From Eutypella sp. D-1 (lineage: Eukaryota; Ascomycota; Sordariomycetes; Xylariales; Diatrypaceae), in assembly GCA_023313575.1 (NCBI GenBank), contig JAJTTP010000024.1, forward strand, positions 186,001 to 250,000: a stretch of 64,000 nt of DNA, given 5' to 3'. This document shows, one piece after another, positions 33,523 through 46,178 of this stretch (positions within the stretch are counted from its first letter, which is position 1; every line of letters begins with the position of its first letter). The notes below the pieces were generated by a model, which was not told the DNA's origin, ran no database searches, and saw only the letters and a program-made list of their open reading frames with translations. Made by a program: the position numbers and the translations under genes.

Positions 33523-36500
33523 TTTATTTTATTTTTTTTTCGTAACCTATTAATTATAAAATGTTATAAAAAGTAAATAAGTAAATAAATAAATAAATAA
33601 TTAAGTAATAAACATTAATGATATTACTTCCGTTTTATTTACCCTTTTAATTTTAAAATAATCTGGTTATTTTCGATAAACGTTTTTATAACCTTATTAA
33701 GGGTAGCCTTTATTATAACGTTAATAAGGTTATAAGCATTATAAATCCATTATATATTATTAATTTTCTTATTTTTATAAAACTGCCGTAACGTTATTAA
33801 GTTAATTATTAATTTTTTTTATTAATATTATTTATTTATATAAAGCATTAATATAAAAAAAATAAATTAATATATAAAATTAATAAAGCGTAAAGGAATA
33901 ATAATCGGTTTAGGATAGTATTTAATATATAATAAATAATATAACTTATATTAAATCTTTAAACCATGCCGTATATTTTATTAGTTAAAATATTACGTAT
34001 AACGCGTTTATATTTAATAAACGATTAATAAATAATATTACTTTTAACGTTAAGCTTATTATCGTATTTTAATTTTTTATTATTTAAAACGATAATGTAA
34101 CCGATTTACGAATTTATATCCTTATTATTAACGAATAAATTATCGACGAAAATATATAACTTTAATTTAACGGGGTTTAATTCGATATAATTAAGCCCGT
34201 AATTTTTATTATCCATTTATTACTTAATTTTAACGTTTAATGTTTTAACTTTTTTAAGGCTAAGCTTAATATATTATATTACCATAAAATAATCGAACGC
34301 GGCTTTTAATTAGTAAATTAAGAAAATATAAGCTTTACGTACTTATTATTTAATATACTTTTTTATTAATTCCGGGGGGGGTATTTTTAAATTTAAAAGT
34401 TCTAACTTTTTAGTTTATCCCTTTTATATAGTAAATACTTTATATTTACGGATAATAATTTATAAACCGTTAAAATTTTCGGTCGATTTATTTTTTATTA
34501 TTTTTTAAGGTTATGCCTTAATTTTTATTTCGGTAAATGCCTTATTTTTTAATATTAAAAAATCTATAATACCGATATTAAACATATTATTTATTTAAAG
34601 TTTTATAATCCCGAATAATTTTAAATCCGATATTAATAAATAAGGGTTAAAAGTTAATAGCTTTATATATAACTTTTATTAATAATGTTTTAAATAGGTT
34701 TTAAACCAGTAAGTGCTTAATTTTACGAGATTATATAATAATTTAACGATACGTAATAACGTTTTTTCGGGGTATTTTTTTTTTAATTTAACGGGAAGTT
34801 ATATAAAGATAATACGTTATATCGGCGTTTTTAATTAGGTGTAAATTATGGTAATGTTTTATATTATAATTTTTATTTTTTTAAATCGTAAAATAAGTAC
34901 GATTATTAAAATAAAACGTTAACTAATTTGTTAAATAATAGGTATATAAGTTATAATAAAGGTTTTATCGGGGTTTCCGTAACTTTAAACGATTAATTAT
35001 AATTTTTCGTATAACGAAAAAGTGTTTTTATTTTTTATTTCGTAAATTATTTTTAATTTAAAGATTATTATATTTTAATGTTTAATAATGTTATATATTT
35101 CGGGTCGAAAAATATTTTCCTCGAATAAGGCGTTTAATTTTTTAAGGTTAAAAGTTTTAAATAATTTACCGGGCGTTATAATTTTATTATTTACCTTTAA
35201 TTTAAAAGTAAATATCTTATCGTTTTTCTCCTTAGTATTAATATATTAAAAATTCGTTCGTATTATTTCGACTTTTTCGATAGTAATAATTTTTGGTTTT
35301 TTTTAAGTAAGGGCTTTTTTTAATTAGGTATAAAGTTTAACATATAAGCTTTAAAAGGTTATTATGCTTTTTATTATTTTTAAATTTACCGTTATATTTT
35401 TATTAATAACTGTAATAATTTTAAAAAGTTTTTTTTATCCTTTTTTTTCCTTATATATAAGCATTTTACTATTTAAAAGAAATAATTTTAAAAAAATCTT
35501 TTAAATGTTTAGGCCATTCTTAATATTTAATACGTTTTAAACCGATTTTTATGCCTTAATTTTTTTAACTTCCGTTATAACTTTTTGTATTACCTAAGTT
35601 TTTTAAGTTTACGTAAAAGTAAAAGGTAAATTTATATTAATTCGAAAATAAGCTTTAAAAATTAATAAAGTAAAAATTAAGCCGTTAAAATTAGTTATAT
35701 CGTTAATTGCTTTTATTATTATTTATAAACGTATTAATTTTAATCCTATTTTTCCAAGTTTTTCCGTAATAATTTTATAAATTTTACGGATAAAATTATA
35801 ATATCTTTTTATTTTACCAATAAATTAATAAGCTTTTATCGGCACTTAATAATAAGTTACGTTAATAAAATATGTTTTATTACGGAACTTAATACTGTTA
35901 AAATTTATATTAACATTATAAATAATAATATCCGGGGGTTTTAGGTATATATCGATTTAGCACTTTTTAAATATATCCCATATCTTTTTAACGGATATAT
36001 TTTTTATAAACCGTGTTATTTAAAAACCTGTAATTACGTTAACGATATAAAAAACTGGTTTCCCGTTTAAATATATTACATTAACGATTATTTTAAAATT
36101 AAAGTCGATTTTAAGGTTTTTTAAGTTAAATTTAAACTTTTAAAAGGCTTTATTTTTAATTTGGTAATAATAACAGAATTTGTTAATTTCTTTAAATACG
36201 TTAATATTAATATCGTGCTTTACTTTATTTAATAATTTATATAATTTATTAACAGATAAATATTTAAAACGTGTATAAATTTTACGTAATTTTATTTCCG
36301 TAAAATAAATAATATCGTCGAATTTAAACCACGGGTATTTTTATTTCCGAGTAACGTTTATTATTATACCGTTTTTACCGATTAATTAATTAATAACGTT
36401 ATTAAGGTATATATTAAAACAGTTTATATTTTTAATTAATATTAAAAACGGGGTGTTTATTTTTATTATATGGAAATCGATTTAGCTAAATGGCGTAATA

Positions 36501-39404
36501 ATAAAAATTATGCTAAATAATTTAATAAGGGGTCCGTTTTTAAAGCAGATGTTTATTTCTTTTATACGGTTTTTATTTATTTTTAATTATTAATTAAAAT
36601 ATTCCTTTATTAAAGCTAAGCATTATTCTTTTTTTATAATAGATATTTTAACGGTTTTTATATTTAATATAATTCCTTAAAATACGTTTTTAATATATTT
36701 ATTTAAAATAAAAATAATATCGGGCACCTTATCCTTTATTATTAATAAAAAGGGGTTAATTCGGTGCTAAAAAGATTAATTAAATAGATAAGCAATTATA
36801 AGGTATTAGCCATTATCCGATTAATTAAAGTATTTTACGGTATCTTTTTTTTTTCTAATTTTAAAGTAAGCTTAATACTTTCGTATTTTATTAAAAAAGT
36901 TAAATAATTAACGTATCGGTTTATTTTTTTAACCTTTTATTTATTTTTTACTTTTTTATATTCCCGTTTTAAATATTTCGTAAATTAATACCTTTTTTTT
37001 TTATATATTTAGCATTTACGCTTTTATTATCGGTTAGGTTTTTATTTTTAATAATATTTCCCGCTTTTATCGTTTCGGTAATATTTACGGTTTATATAAA
37101 ATATATTATTATTATTATTATTATCGTTATCGTTTTCGGTGGCCATATATTAAGCTATTTCTTTTATAACCTTATAAGTATTAATAAAAACGTATAATTT
37201 GCTTATTAAATCTTTAAAGCAGGTAATAAGTTCGAAAAAGATATATTAAAACTGGGGGATAATATGGTAAGCTTAATATATAACGGTAATTAGCTATTAT
37301 TCTTTTCGAAAATCAGGCCTTAAAACTTTTTAACATAAAGAAAATTTATTAAATATAATTTAAAAAACTTTTAAGTTATTTTTATTAATGTTTTTAACCT
37401 TAATATTAAAAAAAGTTATAAAAATTTAGTTATAATAATATTAAATTTTATTCTGTTCGGTATTAAAATAGCATTTTATAATAAAATATATTTCGGTAAA
37501 CGTTAAATAATAAGGGATATTATAAAGGAAATATAATATTATATGTCCTAATAAGATTATTAAAAATACGGCGTAAAATTGGGTTTATTAAATACCGTTA
37601 ATATAATATACGTTAAAAAAAAACCGGAATTTATTTTTTAAAATATTATAAATTTTTTCCGTATAATTTTTTTTTTATTTTAAGCTTTTTTAAATTATTT
37701 TATAATCGTTAATAAGTATAATTTATTCAGGATATTTATTAAAAAAATAGCATAATAAATTTGTTTTTATTAATTATTAACGGGTATAAAGGTCCGGTTA
37801 AGTAATAATTTAAATCCCGGGGTAAGCTTAAATATTATTTAAAAAAAAAATCGTAACTTTTTAAAGTTTTTCCGGGCCCCGGTCCTTTATTTAAAGCAAT
37901 CGGCGGGGGAAAAGGAAAAGAAGGTAACGTTAAAAGTTAATATTTTTTAAATTGCTTAAATCTTATAATATACGGGTTAATTTAAATTTTTAAAAAAGGA
38001 ACGGTCCGGTTATCCCTTTTTATCGTTAAATAAAGTTATTTAAAAACTTATTAATTATATATAAGCTAAAGCGGGTAACTTAAGTAATAAATAATAAGAA
38101 AAAAATAGTTAAAATATAACGGGTAACCCGGAAAAAAAAGGTATTAATATAATTACTTTATATTACCGAAAAATGGTTAAATATTAACCGGAAAGGTTTA
38201 AATAATAAAAATAAAATAAATATTAATAAAAAATTAAGCGCCGGTAAAAAAGGAATATGTTTATTTTAATAGCAAAAAGTTAATTAATACCGTTAGCATA
38301 TTATATAATATTTAAAGCTTAAGTTAAAGTTTTCCGGTTAATTGCGGTTAATATTTAAAAATAAGGTTAATCGGGGTTATTTATTAAAACGTAAGAAAAT
38401 AAAAAAGGGGTTAATTAAAGTCGGGAAAAAATTAGCATATAATTATAAAAAAAAGGCTAATAAAAATTATTAATTTTAATATAACCTATACCGTTAAAGT
38501 TTTTAATTATTATTAAAATTCGTTAAACGGCCTTATAAATATTCCGAGCTATAAATTAAAATAAGTGGACATTTTATAAATTTATAAATAAACCGGTTTT
38601 TACTCCGTATTATAAATCGAAACCTTTTATATTAAAACGTTAAGCTATCGGCTTTTTATTAATTTAAACTTTTTAAAATCTTATACCGGAAGTTTAAGTT
38701 ATATAATAAAGTTAATTAATATTATTACGAAATTAATATTATATTTTTTAACGTATATGCTTTTTTATATTAATACGGTTTTTAATATAAACCGAAACGT
38801 TTTTAACATAACCTTAAAATTTGCTTTTATAAATCTTTAAAAATGGTTTTAATATTATTTAAAAATTTCCTTAATTATCCGGCTAATTTTTAATCTATTA
38901 TTAATTTTTTCGAAATCGTCGATAATTAATAACGTTTACGTTATTTTTTAAAAGTTAATAGTTTATATTAAATCGAATTCCGTCCATATTACGATTATAA
39001 GGTTAAAAAATAGGACGAATAAAATAATACGTTTTTATAAATAATTAAAAAGTTATAATAAAATATTTTTAACTTTTTTTATTTCTTTTTACGTTAATAT
39101 TTATTAAAAGGTTTCGGTATAAGGTTATTTTTTAATAGCTTTTAAGGTTTCGGTTTATTATTAATTATCCGATATAATAAGTAATAAAAATAATTTTAAC
39201 GATAATGTTAATAAAAGTAAAAAAAAGGTATTATATAATGATATAAGTTAAAATAAGTTATTATTTATTATAAAAACGGGTAAAATATAATAGTTATAAA
39301 GATTTATTAATAATATTAACGCGATAAGATCCTTAGGTTATTATAATAATAACTTTTTTAACTTTATTAATCTGTATTATTAATTATTTAATAATATTAA
39401 TTAA

Positions 39405-39606
39405 TGTTAATAAGTACGTACGTAAAAGAAAAAGATATAATAAAATAAAAAGTAATAAAACTGGTATTATATTTTAGTTTAAAAGTTTAAAATCTATTTA
39501 TAAAGGATATGGGCGAAGCCTATATCCTTTATATAAACGGTTAATAAGTACATAAGTACTTTTTACTGGTATGTGGGTCCATACCAGTGACCAATAACAA
39601 CCAACA
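39405..39606 (-). repeat. Long terminal repeat, right copy (5' LTR of the minus-strand element)
   Basis: Its outer 100 bases are the best preserved part of the element and still read close to the likely ancestral sequence, ending CCAACA. It holds the better hairpin GGATATGGGC-GAA-GCCTATATCC at 39505-39527. Confidence 0.9.
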
Positions 39607-39611
39607 TTAAG
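39607..39611. repeat. Target site duplication TTAAG (right)
   Basis: Pairs with 33316-33320. Confidence 0.85.
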
Positions 39612-40336
39612 GGTGATCTGAAGTTTGTCGTCGTACCGTATTTACCTCAATGAAAACCTGCCCTGGACCGGCTTTTAAGCATCAATTGAGTACCTACGAT
39701 GTACATTAGTTTAAGAGAACATTGGGCAGTGCCCAGGAAGTTCACGTTTCTCAGCTGAAGATTGCCGAGCCTGTCCATCTTACATCATTAGGATAACGAC
39801 CGCTATGCAGCAGGGTGGTATGGAATAACATTTCGGGCAGCCTCAGCATATACGAGATGCAATGCAACTTTGCAGATGAATGCCATCAATCTGGCCTCAT
39901 CGTCAGTATTGGAGAATCCAGTCGCTTTGTTACAGTCTCAATTTCGACCGGTGGCACTATGAATCGTCACCGGTCAGCTACATAACCTTGTCCGTGTAGC
40001 GGAGCTAAACCCTTACAGTCTAATACGTACTTGGGCAGCAAATCGACTATGTAATAACCGTGTGATCGGGCGAAATCGTATCACAGAGGTCCAACTATAC
40101 TAAGGAAGTGGTGCGCTGAAGACCGCCTGACTACTATAGAGAGAGAAGTCGAATAACTCACAGGCTTACAATCTACCCGGTTCCACTTCAACCAAGAAGA
40201 GACACAGTACCGCGTTGCGAGTAGCCAATAGTAACATAGACCATAGTTGCCGTCTTTTCATCATTAGAACCTGGTATTTGGGCTGCTTTCAGGTTCGAAA
40301 CCTGCTGGAAAAGCGTCATAACTGAATGAATTATTA
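39612..40336. other. Spacer right of the retrotransposon
   Basis: No gene recognised. It lies downstream of the NACHT remnant and shows no clear continuation of it. Composition returns to normal within a few bases of the LTR. Confidence 0.45.
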
Positions 40337-40912
40337 CTAGTCAACAGAAGGTATGTGGCTCACCAGCTGGCACGCGATGCCGTTGACGAACTTACCTGCA
40401 TGGCTGACATCTCCACCAACGCGAGAAGAAGCTGGCCCCAAAAGCGCCGTTAGTCCAGGTATTTTCTGGCAACTGTTCGCACAATTGTCGACTTCCCTGT
40501 GCCAGCCAAGCTTTTCAGCCAAAAAATGCAGCGCTTATCTTGTTTATTGGCCTAGCCGTACATATCTCGGAATAAGGGTGGTGGGGATGTCAGGAAGGCA
40601 AGCTGGGTCGCGCTGTCGCTGGTATGCGTTTAACGGCGCGTCCGCAGCAGCAAGTAGCGAGTTGAGAACATCGCATAGGTTTAAGTCTCTAGTAAAAGGA
40701 ATAATTACTATCCCATCTATTCTATCCCATCGATGAAACCTATTCGGGCGTAATCTGTCCGAAAATACGCTAAATGGTGCCATTAAACCCATTACAGCCG
40801 TGCGGTCCATAAAAGGCACGGTGCTTGTAAACCACTCGGAAACAATTGGTGGCCACTTTTGAATATATAAATTTTTCGATGATTTATGTGAGAAGGTAAT
40901 CGACTTATGCAT
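40337..40912 (-). pseudogene. Decayed NACHT/P-loop NTPase fragment (NLR remnant)
   Basis: Reading the minus strand, pieces of one fungal NACHT protein appear in different frames. LLAAADAPLNAYQRQRDPACLP (about 40,570-40,640) is the linker that typically precedes the NTPase. CIFWLKSLAGTGKSTIVRTV (about 40,465-40,530) holds an intact Walker A, followed by a TAA stop. Then, in a shifted frame, SRVGGDVSHAGKFVNGIACQ (about 40,360-40,420) corresponds to the usual FFFSRGGGDVGHAGKFVTSIA block. At least one stop and two frame changes break it, and nothing after the first NACHT strands is left. It is unrelated in detail to the intact NLR at 7-12 kb, having a different linker and P-loop style, so it is a relic of a second family. 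The damage does not look RIP-like. Confidence 0.75.
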
Positions 40913-41542
40913 TACCTTTTTGCGTTTTTTGTATCCGAATGCGACCGATAAACGTTATACGGCGAAGCAAAACGTCGAGATGCGATTAGCGCGAGCAGAC
41001 GATTTAAAGAGGATCCCTGAGAATGTAACCTGAAGGCACAGCCATTACGTAAATACCCACAATTATAATGAAGTCAATCCCTCCCGTTTACATTCAGCTC
41101 CCCCTTACTTGAGCATTGCAAGCGGCTCCCTGCAGCCGGATACCAGGAGGACAATTGGGAGGGGTCGGCGGGGGGTAATAAAGGTCAGTTTGGAGAAAGC
41201 AGGTAGTCATCTGTGCCACCTCCAACATCCCCCCCGGCCAATTCAGGTCCCGACCTGGGTTCTAGCATTGCTATTAGTAGAGGCTCGGGTCAGCGTTGTA
41301 CATAGTGTGATGCATTTCCATAGTTAACTAGGCTAAGTTGCTTGTAGCCTTGATTTAAAGCAGGTGGGTCCTACCCCTATCGTAACCGGTGGCCCGCCTC
41401 CTTCTCTGTACAACAGACTGAAACAAGCAGACATCCCATTCAGTACAAGACGAAAGTTGCGCGCTTTGTTATTATAAAAACCCCTAGTACCCCAAGCCTT
41501 CTCATGAACGGTATTATTTCTGTTAGCCTGAACTGAAACCCA
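40913..41542. other. Spacer
   Basis: No gene recognised; promoter of the FAD-linked oxidoreductase at the right end. Confidence 0.45.
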
Positions 41543-42913
41543 ATGAGCCTTGCAGTTACCTACAACATGTGTAGTGCCGAGACCACGTGCGATTTGCTAA
41601 GCTCGGCCCTCCCGGGAAAGATTACTCGACCAAATAATCGCCAATACCTTGCTGAGCAACAAACACCCTGGTAGGCTAGTTTAAGTTTCCGGGTGCAAAC
41701 CCTACTAGTCCAGTCTGACAACTAGGTCCCAAACTTGCTGGTCACCGGCGGCCTGCTACGTAAGAGCTTCCAATGCCGACGATGTCTCGACAGTAATCAG
41801 CATAGTCAATAAGATTGGGACTGGAATTGCTGTTCGATGCGCTGGGCACAACTGCAATCCGAATTTCAATAACATCAACGAGTATGGTGTTGTTCTTGAC
41901 CTACAAGATCTTAAGTCACTATCCTTAGACAGTACTGGAGTCGTGTCTATCGGTGCAGGAAACACCTGGGGCCAAGTTAACACTTTCCTGGAGCAACATA
42001 ACCGTGCAGCGATAGGTGCTAGGCAGAAGGATATTGGTGTCTCAGGCTACCTTCTGGGTGGTCGAATGCCGGCATTTCCAAACCTTCACGGGCTAGCAAC
42101 GGACGGTGTACTAAACCACGAGGTCATTCTAGCTGATTCCACAGTTGTCAATGCTAACAAGACAACAAACGGTGATCTTCATAGTGCTCTCAAAGGTGGT
42201 GAATGCAACTTCGGTGGATCTATTGTCCTATTTGACGAATATTCAAGACCATGGCTTAATTGATGATCGAAATCCAGGAATCGTAACCCGGTTCGACCTT
42301 CAAACGTACCCGGACATTAAAGTTCAATACACCATGAAGCTTTATGGTCCGTCAGACTATCTCAACATCCTCAGGGCTACTGTGGAGGTTCAAGAAGCTA
42401 TGGAGACCGATCCGAAGTACGGAATAGTTGTGAACTTCCACCGCAAGTTTGACGGTGTCGGATTCTTCTATGCGGATTGGCCAGAGGAAACACCTGAAGC
42501 CTTCAGAACATTCTTCAAGCTATCCAGTCTCATGGACTCACCTGTTCCTATCACGAATGGCACCATGAAGTCCCTCGTCGAAAGCATGGGACCCGCTCCC
42601 AAAGCTCGGTAAGTCAACATCAAGACGGATTACCCCATTACCCGTATTTATTGGATATAGGCGCCAGATAGCCACGGCAAGCTCTAAGGTTTCGCTGGAC
42701 CTGTATACCTCAGTACATGAACGCTATCTAGATATCCTTCAGAAATACCCCGATGTGGATGTTCTGTTCTATACTATCCAGCCAGTATCAACGACCACCG
42801 CACAAGCTGGAGAAGCACGTGGAGGTAATGCAATGGGGATAGAAGAGTATTGCCTCTACCACCAGTGCTACGAACAGAATGAAGAAACACCTTCCCCGGC
42901 TGTGCCACGCTGA
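41543..42913 (+). CDS. FAD-linked (BBE-type) oxidoreductase, probably truncated at the C-terminus
   Basis: Modelled as four exons, join(41543..41670,41726..42213,42278..42608,42661..42913), 399 residues. The N-terminus has CDLLSSALPGKITRPNN, then across intron 1 PWSQTCWSPAACYV, the usual entry to the FAD-binding PCMH domain. RCAGHN has His84 at the place of the covalent FAD histidine (usual pattern R-S/G-G-G-H). GLATDGVLNHEVILADSTVV and, across intron 2, NFGIVTRFDLQTYPD follow. Exon 4 has FYTIQPVSTTTAQAGEARGG, normally the run-up to the BBE C-terminal part with its tyrosine and YxN motif. After GGNAMG the similarity stops, and the frame ends in about 25 unrelated residues. Similar enzymes are about 460-500 residues, so the end is missing by frameshift or truncation. 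Such enzymes oxidise alcohols or amines, often in secondary metabolism. No signal peptide. Confidence 0.72.
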
Positions 42914-43981
42914 CATACGAAGTGAGTAGGAAAAGAAATGTGATATGTCTATCCTGCTTTTTGGACACGCCCATCCACTGATGGATAACGTTTAAAGTAA
43001 GGGATAGGAGTGATACTCTACATGGATCTTTGCTTCCATCCTGAGGAGGCAAGCAGCAATAGCAATTTGGTACCGTACGAATGCATGTGTGAATGAGAAA
43101 TGTTGGAATGAAGTTACATCACGTGGAGATGCAGGAGTCACAGCCTCGCCCATAAACGATCCCAGATCCACCCCCGTTGTTACCACTCCAGTGGAACGCT
43201 AGATTGCCAGTGCAGAGGGACACAGGACTAGGCAATATTTCGGCGAGAAGGCTGCGCCACTTGCGCTGCAACCCTCTAGTGAAACATCAACAGCCTTGGG
43301 GTGTTTTCTCCCTTGGGTACTACACTCGCTAGCGATCATACCTGGCACAACATCCATAACCTAGCAAGTATTAATAGGGTACTCTATGTATCTTTAGAGC
43401 CAATCCATATCGGAGACGCAGTATCTCTCACAACAGCATGGAGTTTTAGTTTTTATCTTACTCCTCGATGCTACATTGAGGTTTGTCGATCGCAGAATAG
43501 GACTTCATATTACCGCCAGAGCCTTACCTATGCCGAAATAGCCGGTCCAGAACTGTAAGTGTCTTCGAGTAGCCCCATGTCGTTTGTGACTCCATATCCA
43601 CCCTCTCAACCGTAATATGTAGGTAAGTACTTTCTACCCATGTATCTCCTTCAAGTATGGCTTCTGATGTATACGATGCACTTGGATGTCGGCTCATGCA
43701 GTGAAACAAACACAGGAACCCTTCAAGTTAACCAATAGCGATGGCCTCGTTACACAACAGCCAATAGGGCAGAAATGTATCCAGGACATCTGCTAAGTAA
43801 CTGGCGTAAAGGAATTATGACATAAACGAGGCACAACCTCTCGCTTTCTCTTCTCCTGCAACCACAATGCCTTCTCTCTCTTTCCATTTTCTCTCTGTTG
43901 TTTTGGCCTCCACTGGTGAAGTGAAGATATTCCCACTTAGTTTGTTAATTAATCGTCATTTCTTTGCAGTCCCGGTGCAGA
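42914..43981. other. Spacer between FAD oxidoreductase and P450
   Basis: A stretch such as CATLTYEV near 42,890-42,935 in a shifted frame could be eroded sequence of the missing BBE end. Otherwise no gene. CT-rich promoter-like DNA lies at 43,840-43,900 before the P450. Confidence 0.45.
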
Positions 43982-45609
43982 ATGCCGTCTAACATCACAC
44001 TTTCCATCGCCGGCATCGTGGCCACGTATGTCTTTCTATATGCTTTGGCATTCTTCACAGAGAACCCTAGAGAGCCAAATGCAGTCACTGGAACAATCCC
44101 CTTCATTAGCCCTCTCGTTGGTATGTTTACCGAAAAGGGGGGTTACTACGTTCGGATGAGGTAATCTTCCCTATTTATCATCGGAGCTATATGTCTATTG
44201 TAGAATCATGGCTTTGTCACGTTTCTAACGAGCCTTTGGAGTATAGAAACAAACTTCATCTTCCTATCTATACCCTTAGGGTACCTGGGCCACCTCTATA
44301 CGTCGTCATTTCACTCTCCGTGATCCAACGTATCGATCGCCATATCCTAACCGTCGCCTTTGCCCCAATTCAGGTACGAGCCTGTGAAAAGGCCATGTCC
44401 GTGAGCAAGACAGGCATGGATAAGATTTCCGGGGAGAAAAGACTCACAGAGGATGGCTATTTACGGAGTTTCCCAAGAGCTTTTGCCCCAGCTACTTCGC
44501 CTGGGCCCGGCCTAGATGCTCTTAATAGAGCAGCAGTTAATAGTTTCGCGTTGTCGTTCGACAAATTGGCGACCCAGGGTCCAACAAGGGTCAACCTCTT
44601 CGAATGGGTTCGTCATGAACTTTTCGCTGCCACAATGGATGCTACCTATGGACCACACAATCCATTTCGCCATGCTAAAAACGAGAAAGCGTGGTTTGAC
44701 TACGAGTCCGGAATTTTTACGATGTTGATAGACTTATTTCCGAAGGTTCTAGCTAGAAAGAGCTTGGGAGCACGCCGCAGTATGGTTACAGAACTGAAAC
44801 GCTATTTCCAGGCAGACCACCATCTCCAAGGATCTCTCCTCGTTCAACTCCGGCGGAAACACAATGCTGACTTTGGCCTGGATATAGATGACACAGCCCA
44901 TACTGAAGTGGGCCAGGTTGCCGCTGGTATCGTCAATACTGCTCCTACAGCATTCTGGACTGTTTGGCAGGTTCTAGCCGATCCTACCGTGCTCGAAGAT
45001 TGTCAACGTGAGGTGTCTCGCCTAGTACAAATAGATTCCGATGGCATCTTCACTATCGACCTTGCACAGGTCAGAACATCCTGCCCCATTCTGATATCAA
45101 CTTGGCAAGAGGTCCTACGTTTCCACGGCACGAGCATAGCTGCACGTATTGTTCAGGAGGACACTTTGATAGACAATCAGTATCTCCTGAGGAAAGGTGG
45201 TGTTGTTTTGATGCCGAACGCCGTTATACATTCCGATCAAAGTCTTTGGGGGCCAACAGTCGGACAGTTCGATCACAGGCGTTTCCTAAAACTGCGAAAG
45301 GATGGGGCGATACGTCACCCTGCTGCGGCTTTTCGAGGGTTCGGCAGTGGTCATGTTCTTTGCCCCGGTCGCCACTTCGCTAGTACTGAAGTATTAGCAT
45401 TCTTAGCCTTACTACTTGTGCGATTCGATGTACGACCCGTTAAGGGAACATGGGTTGAGCCAAAGAAGAACATCGTTATGGATAGAGCTTGCCCTCTCCC
45501 TAAAACCAACGTGGAGGTCGAGTTGGTTGCTAAAAGTGATCGGAAATGGCGCGTTGTTTTTTCAGACAACGAAAAAGGTCTCGATATTGTAGCCGAAGAC
45601 CTTTCCTAA
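43982..45609 (+). CDS. Cytochrome P450 monooxygenase
   Basis: Two exons, join(43982..44160,44247..45609), 513 residues. An N-terminal membrane anchor (about 6-27, IAGIVATYVFLYALAFF) places it in the ER. The chain shows the K-helix ExxR as EVLR (Glu348, Arg351) and the heme loop FGSGHVLCPGR with Cys432. The I-helix reads VAAGIVNTAPTAFWTVW and lacks the usual acid-Thr pair, as in the CYP7/CYP8-like group to which many fungal enzymes of this shape belong. That may mean an unusual oxygen-activation path or isomerase-type chemistry, but substrate cannot be told. The intron (86 bp) splits an Arg codon and was chosen because it restores YYVRMRNKLHLPIYTLRVPG. The enzyme sits between the FAD oxidoreductase (plus) and an MFS gene (minus). 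Confidence 0.88.
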
Positions 45610-46178
45610 AGCTGGTGGGGCACGGAATTGGGCTTATTGGGAAATATGGCTCAGAATTGACGTCTCATATGTATCTCGAGATAATTAGCCACGCGAGGAT
45701 ATTTATTATTAAGATAACCAAGTTGCCATGCAATTTCTTTTCACAACCTTAAATTTCAATTTCTAGCAGTTAGTATTATGGATGTTTACATAATTAGTAC
45801 CGTGCTATTACGAGGCCCTGAATTCGCTTAGCGAAGAACATGAGGTATTAGGTTTAGCACACCAATCTCTAATTACGCAGATATCGTTCAAGGGTAAAGG
45901 GCTACGGGACATGTAAGAGGTACCTCTGGACTGTACGTATAAGGAATAACCGTGATCGGGATATATTGAGATACCACGACAACATAGCAATATCGGTTCC
46001 TTGGTGGAGGTTGAGTCGTATTGACCACAGGGCAGTGCTTCAGCACCATAAAATGGCCATCCAATCTTTGATAACAAATAGGATGGCCACTCCATGCATC
46101 CTTTCATGATTGCACATCCAATATTTTCGTTTCCATTGGCATAATCTTCATTCTCCCCATTATCGAACATTATCGAAT
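45610..46178. other. Spacer
   Basis: 3' region of the P450 and AT-rich DNA. A 120-codon minus frame at 45808-46170 has no recognisable domain and ends next to the repeat; I do not support it as a gene. Confidence 0.4.

Larger units (their letters stand above)
33321..39606 (-). mobile_element. RIP-inactivated Ty1/copia LTR retrotransposon
   Basis: A complete 6,286 bp insertion: 202 bp LTRs at 33321-33522 and 39405-39606, each beginning TG and ending in CA or its mutated TA form, flanked by TTAAG. The interior is very AT-rich and has no open frame above 60 codons. CpA and TpG are almost absent while CpG persists, the mark of RIP acting at CpA. Reading the minus strand, faint protein remains survive: an integrase-core-like stretch near 35,600-36,060 (KRYYN...RKIYKII, compare the V-E-R-Y-H...Y-E-I-I block of fungal copia integrases) and a reverse-transcriptase-like stretch near 34,650-35,250 (for example YWFKTYLKHY). 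Integrase lies before reverse transcriptase, which is the copia order and sets the coding strand as minus. No working protein can be made. Confidence 0.9.

Noticed and set aside
33590..39400. Search for a CRISPR-like or satellite array in the AT-rich island
   Set aside because: The apparent repetition is low-complexity AT sequence produced by RIP; the LTRs and copia remnants explain it.
40240..40315. Possible tRNA: CAGGTTCGAAACCTG resembles a T-arm with B box
   Set aside because: No A box, anticodon arm or acceptor stem can be formed upstream, and the T stem is imperfect.
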